From Torymus aiolomorphi (Eukaryota > Arthropoda > Insecta > Hymenoptera > Torymidae): DNA of 64,000 bases. A program made the translations under genes and the position numbers. The notes beneath the pieces are model-generated. The model saw only the letters and a program-made list of their open reading frames with translations, made no database searches and had not been told where the DNA came from. Position 1 is the first letter of the stretch, and each line of letters begins with the position of its first letter. This document shows positions 58,101-64,000 of the stretch, piece after piece. Where the stretch lies: contig CM070873.1 of NCBI GenBank assembly GCA_036365515.1, positions 228,423,876 to 228,487,875 on the forward strand, given 5' to 3'.

Positions 58101-61100
58101 ACATTCTGAATATATAATCGATACGATAAATCTATATGTTTTGATCGCATGACAGAGAATACACGTATTTTATTACTTTTATATTCATGAATAATATTCA
58201 CCAAAGTAAACGATATTAATATTTCCTGATAAATTTACAGGAAAAATTTATCTTCCACTACTTTATTACTCTTATTTCTACTTTTATTGCGATGCTTCCC
58301 ACTATTTGTTGATCTGCCACATAGATACATCAGATTACAACACCAAATGTTTGTTCAAAACAAACCAACGTACTTAAATCGCACTCACCTCGCCGTCTCC
58401 TGCAACACCTCAACTCAAAAAAAAAACTCCGAAAAAAAAAACGCAGCAAATATCTTCATTGCGATCCTCGACACGATCGCGAGGACCTCGCGCTTATACT
58501 ACCGCTGCGTGCGTAAAACAATGAGATTAGCACTCTCGTGGGTCCCTCGTAATCCGCAGGGCCCCTTTGGACCTGCGCACTACCGCACCAGTCCATTGTC
58601 TCTCTTTATATCTCTCGGCTGGTGCGTGTCACGCGGAGGGTGCACGCACATATGGTGCTTATATATACCTGCGGGTCTGGATCCCCCCCCCCGTAGGTCC
58701 CCGCGCTCGTCTGTTTTCTCAGACGGTTTCGCCAGACGTGGAAACGCGCGACGGGCTTTGAGAGAAGCGCAGTGAGATGACCTGGCCGTGATTAAGAGGC
58801 TCTTAAGCGCGTTGCCTACTTTATGGTAGTTCTGCGTTATTTGTTTTTTGCGTCGGGTGGTGTGGAGATGATTTAGGGTGGCATTATAGAACGAAAAAGA
58901 AATTTTTTGGGATTTTTTTTATTTTTTTGGAGGGAATTATGAAAATACGGGGTGGGGGGGTTGGAGAGATCGTAAAGTTTGATTATTTAGCGCACTCGTC
59001 GATTATTTTTACGTCGTTTATAATATACAAGATATCTTTATACGAGAAAATTAATACGGTCAGATGTTTAATTTAACGCCTTCATTATACGCGCGCCGGT
59101 TGCACGCGGGAGCTTCTCGTTCTGGCGTTTCTTATTTTCCATATCGCGGCGACGATTATATTAAAATTTACGAAGTATAAATGTCGCCTGTTAAATTGTT
59201 GTTTGGGCACCTTTAAGGAAAAATGTTGCACAGGAGCGCGCGCGCGCGATCGTCGACCGTTAAGTTAGCGGTAATAACGAGAGAACGCGGCCGTAAAGGT
59301 AAAATCTTGTTACATTAATGAAAACATATTTTTTATAAATGTATTAATACCTAATTAAAGCTGTTTTTTATGTCCTCGCACCTCTCGCGGCGCCTTCGAA
59401 AAAATGACTTTCGAATGAGCGTTATTAAAGAGCGCGTAAAAACACGCGCTCTCTATAAATAATCGTTCGTAAATGCGCTTATTTTAATCGAAAAAACCAT
59501 ATTATATACACACACACGCGCGCGCGTACACGAAAAACTCGTTTTTATTAACTCGCTCGGCAGTGTCAATCCATAAATTCTAGACAGCTGTTCGTTAGCA
59601 TGTACAAATAATATACCCAGCTCATGTGTATATACACATATATATCGCATCAAAAATAAATTAAAAACATTTTACGTTCCTCGTTCCTTTGTCGAGGCAT
59701 CAAGAACCTCTGCCTCCTACTATATAGCCCGTAGAAAATCCAAAACAAAAGAGCGATGCTCGCGTGCGAGTACGGGGGCACAGGCCCACATCCCAACCCC
59801 AGCCCCACACACAAAGAAAAATCGGCGCGCGGAAGAGTCGGCGTCAATGTCCGGCGCGCGGCCCCGATAGCCACACACTCATGAAAAAATGGAAAAAGCT
59901 CCAAAAGTACCTTATTCTCAGCTACATACACTATATACGGCCAAAACACGAGGGGCCTGTCGATGCCCTTACTTATACCATGCACCATGTTGGTGTGTAT
60001 ATACATATCGTATACGCACGTATCTTACGTACGGGCGTCGGTCCGGTGCGTCGAGGAAACGACCTGTCAACGGCGCGCGCGCGCGCGCGTAAGCGGCCTT
60101 GCGTCCGTGTGGGCGTGCGTGTACGTGTGTGCGTGTGCGCACGAGCAGCTGTCCGCCAGGTGCGTGGTCCACGGACCAATCGGCGCGCGCCGCTCGCGTG
60201 CTATATAGCCCCGGGACCGCGCGCGCTCGCGAGGGGTTCTCAATCCGGGGATCGGGCCCCGAGGTTCTTCCATGCACATTCGTGCGTGTGTGTATACACA
60301 CTTTTTTCACCCCCTCCGCCCCGGCTTACCTGCAGCAACCGAGGGGGGAACTCTGCCACTGCCGCCGCCGTCGGTCAAGAACCTGTCAGCCCCCTTTGTA
60401 CGCGCGCCCGTGTGTAAATGGCCCACGCGTACCCTATATTATATACGCCCGCGGCCCCCGAAAAATCGATTCATCCTAGTGCTAGTCTCTTTCGCTTTTT
60501 GTTTGTCTGTCTCTGTCTTTCGATTTCTCCCGGTTGGGTTCACTATTTTTCAGAGATCAGCGACTGCTGAGGATACACGCTGGCTTGCTCTTCTTCTGTG
60601 TATATGTATAGGAAGGTGTCGCTGCGGATCGATGGGGAGTGCGAGGGTGATCGATAGGTTTCGATTCTTTCATTCGTGATCGTGATGCTGGTAGACGGGG
60701 ATGGAATCGACGACGTGTGTTACGGGCATTACGCGGGCACGCTCTAATATTGTACCGGTTTTGGGGATATATTCGACGGTTTTGTTGCTCTCTCTCTCTG
60801 TGAATGATGATTATGAGTTTCAACGATTACACGAACGTGTCTATTTTTCGAGGCATTATACAGCGCCGTGGGCTTCGTTATTTATACGCGTTTTTGAAAT
60901 ATTTAATAATTCTTTCGATGGTATTCATTCTGGGCGTATCTGTACGTATATATTTCTTCGGTTTATCTGAACCGGCATATCTCGTTGCGTTACGTTTTAC
61001 GTTACATTATAGATTTGTATATTACGTTCATTAGATGTAACGGCCCATTGGTTACGCTATCCCCACACACACATACCTCCGCGATATCCCGAGGACTTGT

Positions 61101-64000
61101 GATAGCACTTAAAAGCTAAAATTATATTCATCTTAATGATGGATTGTTCCTCGCCGCGTAATCTCCCCGCGCCGATCGATAATTACATTTTTCCGAACTA
61201 TCCCCGCCGCCTAAGCCGATTTCCCAGCGAATTTCCCCGGTTGCATCAATCCTGATTTACGCTCTAACCGGCACTTAATCATCATCACCCGACAAAACCT
61301 CCGGCAAGAAAAAAGAATGAAAAAAAAAGAACCGAAGCACCTCGAACGATCATTAGCGATGCCCGCAGCATCCTTCTTATACATGCGCGTAATAATAATC
61401 CTTCGGAGAAAGCGCACAACACTCTAACCCATCCAAAAACAGCGCGATACACGCGATAACGGCCTGAGAACTATGTACGAGCGAGAGCTTTTCGCCAAGA
61501 ACCACACACATACACACTCTGTGGTGAATCAGTATAATACACGCGCAATAATGGCTCGTAGACTATCCGAGTGGCACGCGCGCGCGCGCACGGAAAAAGG
61601 CGCTATCCGCGATCTTCGTGTTCGCCGTTTCTCCGGTCGCGTATCGTCGCGCCATCCGTTATACATATAAGCGACGAGCCTCCAATCTCCCGTATACACG
61701 CCGCGCATTACCATACTACACGCCGTTTCGCTTGCGTGCCGCAGCCGCCGCCGCTGCGAAGAGTCGCGCGCGCCCTTCTCCCCGGGCTGATGAACAAATT
61801 TATGACTCTTTTTCGGTTGGAGTTTTATACGAGGGGCTGTACTCTACGTGTATTGAGAATGTCGGAGAGTGGAGTCAAGGAATTGGTTGTAGTTGGGGAA
61901 TATTTAAATAAGATGGGCTAGGAGTCGTTTGTTGGGAATTATTTTATGACGGGAACGGTTCTAATGATGTGGTTTTTATTGTAGTTTGTGCAATAGAATG
62001 TTGTTTTATCGCGATGTAGAATAGTTGTTTATTAATATAGGTTTGTTATCTCTGTGACGGCAAAAATCGGCGTTCTTATATACCTACTTACTGCTTACGA
62101 ATCGATTTTTCGAAACGACAAAAGTCGTTTCATAAATATAAGCTCGACCGGGCATTGTTTCACCGCGGGGGCATTTTTAATTACCAAAGTCGCAACTCAC
62201 GTAACTTTCTCGCGACATTCTCCATTCTCGCTCGATAAATAAACATTCATTCATGCTCTTTCTCTCGGGGCGCGCGCGCGCGAAAAATTCACTTCTAAAT
62301 TCGCTCGCCCGGGCTTATTTACTATCTCTGTACGCCGCGACGAAGTAATGGCCGAATTATAATGCACTCGTGCAAATTTAAAACGATTGTCCTGTGGCGC
62401 ACATGAGCTCGTGTGGCGTAATAGAAGTAGACCGAGTTGAGAGCGAGCGAATCGTTGCAAGCCTCGAGATTCAATAGCGCGTTCGCCTACGCTGCGCGCG
62501 TTATATATACGCGAAATCTCCCCCGGAGGTGTATCACAGATGAGTTCTCACGTTATTTTTGCTCGTACGGTGAATGTAATGAGGCTGGCGGATTTTTCGT
62601 GTTTTCGAACCCTGTAGTGCGTACATTTGTCAGAGTCTGTGTATATAAGGCTTGCTGTGAGAATCGGCAATGAGATAATTCGATTTTTCGATTATATTCA
62701 TCCGAACAATAGTTCAATTTGTTTCTACTACGTGTTTACTTTTACGTGTTATTTTTCCATTAATAATATCGAGTTCTACTTTTCCCTACGTAGGTTCAAG
62801 CGCGTATATGCTAATCGTTGTTTCTGCGCGAAAAAAAAAATCAGATATGTTTATCGGATACCGTTAACATTGCATTCGTTGTGGCTTACATCAGAGGTAT
62901 TTATTTATTATCAGGCAACAATCTTTACTAAAAGCATTTCATTAGTGCAAATCGCGAAAATATGCGGCACCGCGATCCGGCTAATATAGAGATGCTAATG
63001 CACTTATACTCGTTTATAACGCAGGCAACCATTTTTTCCTGTCATCCAAGGTATAATTCGATTTATAATGCCACACTACTCCGAAGCTCTAAATTATTTG
63101 ATTATACTAAAAGCCTACAATGTATTCGACTCCACTACACAAAAAGAGTACATATCTCGGGGCATCATCAAGCCCGCGAATAATTCAGATACTTAAGGCC
63201 GTTGCACAATAACACACGACGCTCGAGGAATAATTTTAATGAAAAACCCGCGCATTATAGACATTAGACACGTTACATAAAACTCTCCCTATATATACAC
63301 ACATACACTCTCGTAATAATAAAAGCCATCGGCGTGCGCATTAGAAAACGCGGGCGACGTAATCCCAAAAAGCGCGCACAATGGCTCTCCAATAAACATA
63401 AATAAATCAGGATCAATTATTTATCGCAGCTCTTAGCCTCACACACACACCTTTCCATATATACACGCGAACCGGGAAAACAAAACGCTCGCGCGCATGA
63501 CTTTCTAAAGAGCTCTCCATGCAAAGCTCGCGCTCCTTATATATATACGCCATATAACCAATCCACGCGGCACTGTCTGACGAATGAAGGAATACCGCCG
63601 CGAAATAGAGTCCGCGCGCATGCAAAACAATTTCCTAAAACGTAGAGAGCGAGCGGGACTTTCGAATTCGTCGCGCGTGCGCGCTCCACGACGTTACAAT
63701 GGACAGCAGAGAGAAAAGGAGAGACAGAGATGAAAGAACAAGGGCGCGTCGTCGTCGTCGTGCCGGGGCGATAACCGTTTAGGGAGAGCGTCGGCTCCTT
63801 TGTCACGCCCACGCGCGATCCGAGCCGTATAGCGGCGATTATGCGATTACGAAGGATTACAATGGACCGAGCGCTCGACTACAGCGTGTGTGTGTCTCTC
63901 TGTGTATGTATGTCTATGTACGCAGTAGAAACGTAGCAACGGAGGTTTGCCCTGACTTTTCTACAAAATTACGATGCTATAAAAATTACGCGGGGGCCGC
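52182..64000 (+). other. Intronic or distal stretch without exons, 11.8 kb
   Basis: No exon or gene is supported. AT-rich at about 53400-54830, 55390-55560, 56080-56280 and 57960-58300, and CpG-rich elsewhere. Minor features are CCCT/CCTT tetranucleotides at about 54959-55002, short TA runs, and CG runs near 60080 and 62271. On the minus strand CAG|GTAAGC at 60324-60332 is a weak splice-like site. Whether the intron of the gene at 29234 covers all of this cannot be told from the window. Confidence 0.45.

Noticed and set aside
58378..58390. Minus-strand donor GAG|GTGAGT
   Set aside because: A good donor match but no acceptor-bounded, protein-like exon precedes it on that strand.
60324..60332. 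Minus-strand fused CAG|GTAAGC
   Set aside because: The upstream tract is interrupted by G and A, no gene is seen on that strand, and one such match is expected by chance.
59764..60417. 217-aa + frame with several overlapping minus frames
   Set aside because: CpG-rich sequence with TG and CG runs leaves all frames open; no coding signature.

Overview
This looks like eukaryotic, almost certainly insect, nuclear DNA. Four things suggest this: many very long dinucleotide tracts, alternating AT-rich and CpG-rich blocks, several miniature DNA transposons, and one coding exon followed by a perfect GT splice donor. The CpG-dense, GA/CT-rich texture and the Helitron type fit Hymenoptera (for example a parasitoid wasp), but that placement is an inference. 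There are no operons, ribosome binding sites, rRNA genes or CRISPR arrays.

Only one coding segment can be supported: a 62-codon first coding exon on the + strand at 29234..29419. It has an in-frame stop 33 bases upstream of its ATG, an A at -3, and a phase-0 CAG|GTATAT donor. The protein starts MQPGTIMRDVDN and has an Asn-rich stretch; I do not recognise the family. About 1.5 kb of GC-rich, CAG/CGG-rich sequence upstream looks like its promoter and 5' UTR. No convincing next coding exon follows, so the first coding intron appears to run from 29420 past the right edge, more than 34.5 kb. Such an intron is typical of developmental or neuronal regulators.

The most interesting signals are two zero-length-exon (recursive, ratchet) splice sites on the + strand. 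One, at 48048/48049, lies inside the giant intron. The other, at 26128/26129, lies upstream of the ATG exon. Each has a pyrimidine tract and CAG fused directly to a strong GTRAGT donor. The upstream one hints that a longer transcript with an upstream first exon crosses the left half of the window.

The remaining recognisable features are repeats. Region 1-16.5 kb has giant CT/GA tracts, a complex palindromic element, a 1.1 kb foldback element with AGTCTGG subterminal repeats, a non-autonomous Helitron, and a MITE with CCTGGTAGAAA-type ends. Region 16.5-29 kb is non-coding with modest simple repeats. The intronic part, 29.4-64 kb, has another CCTGGTAGAAA MITE, two CACTGAGAAA-type MITEs (one containing a tRNA-like segment), two adjacent TTAA-type foldback MITEs, and a long AC tract.

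Nearly all other open frames are translations of simple repeats or chance frames in stop-poor CpG-rich DNA. I found no evidence of a multi-gene system in this window.
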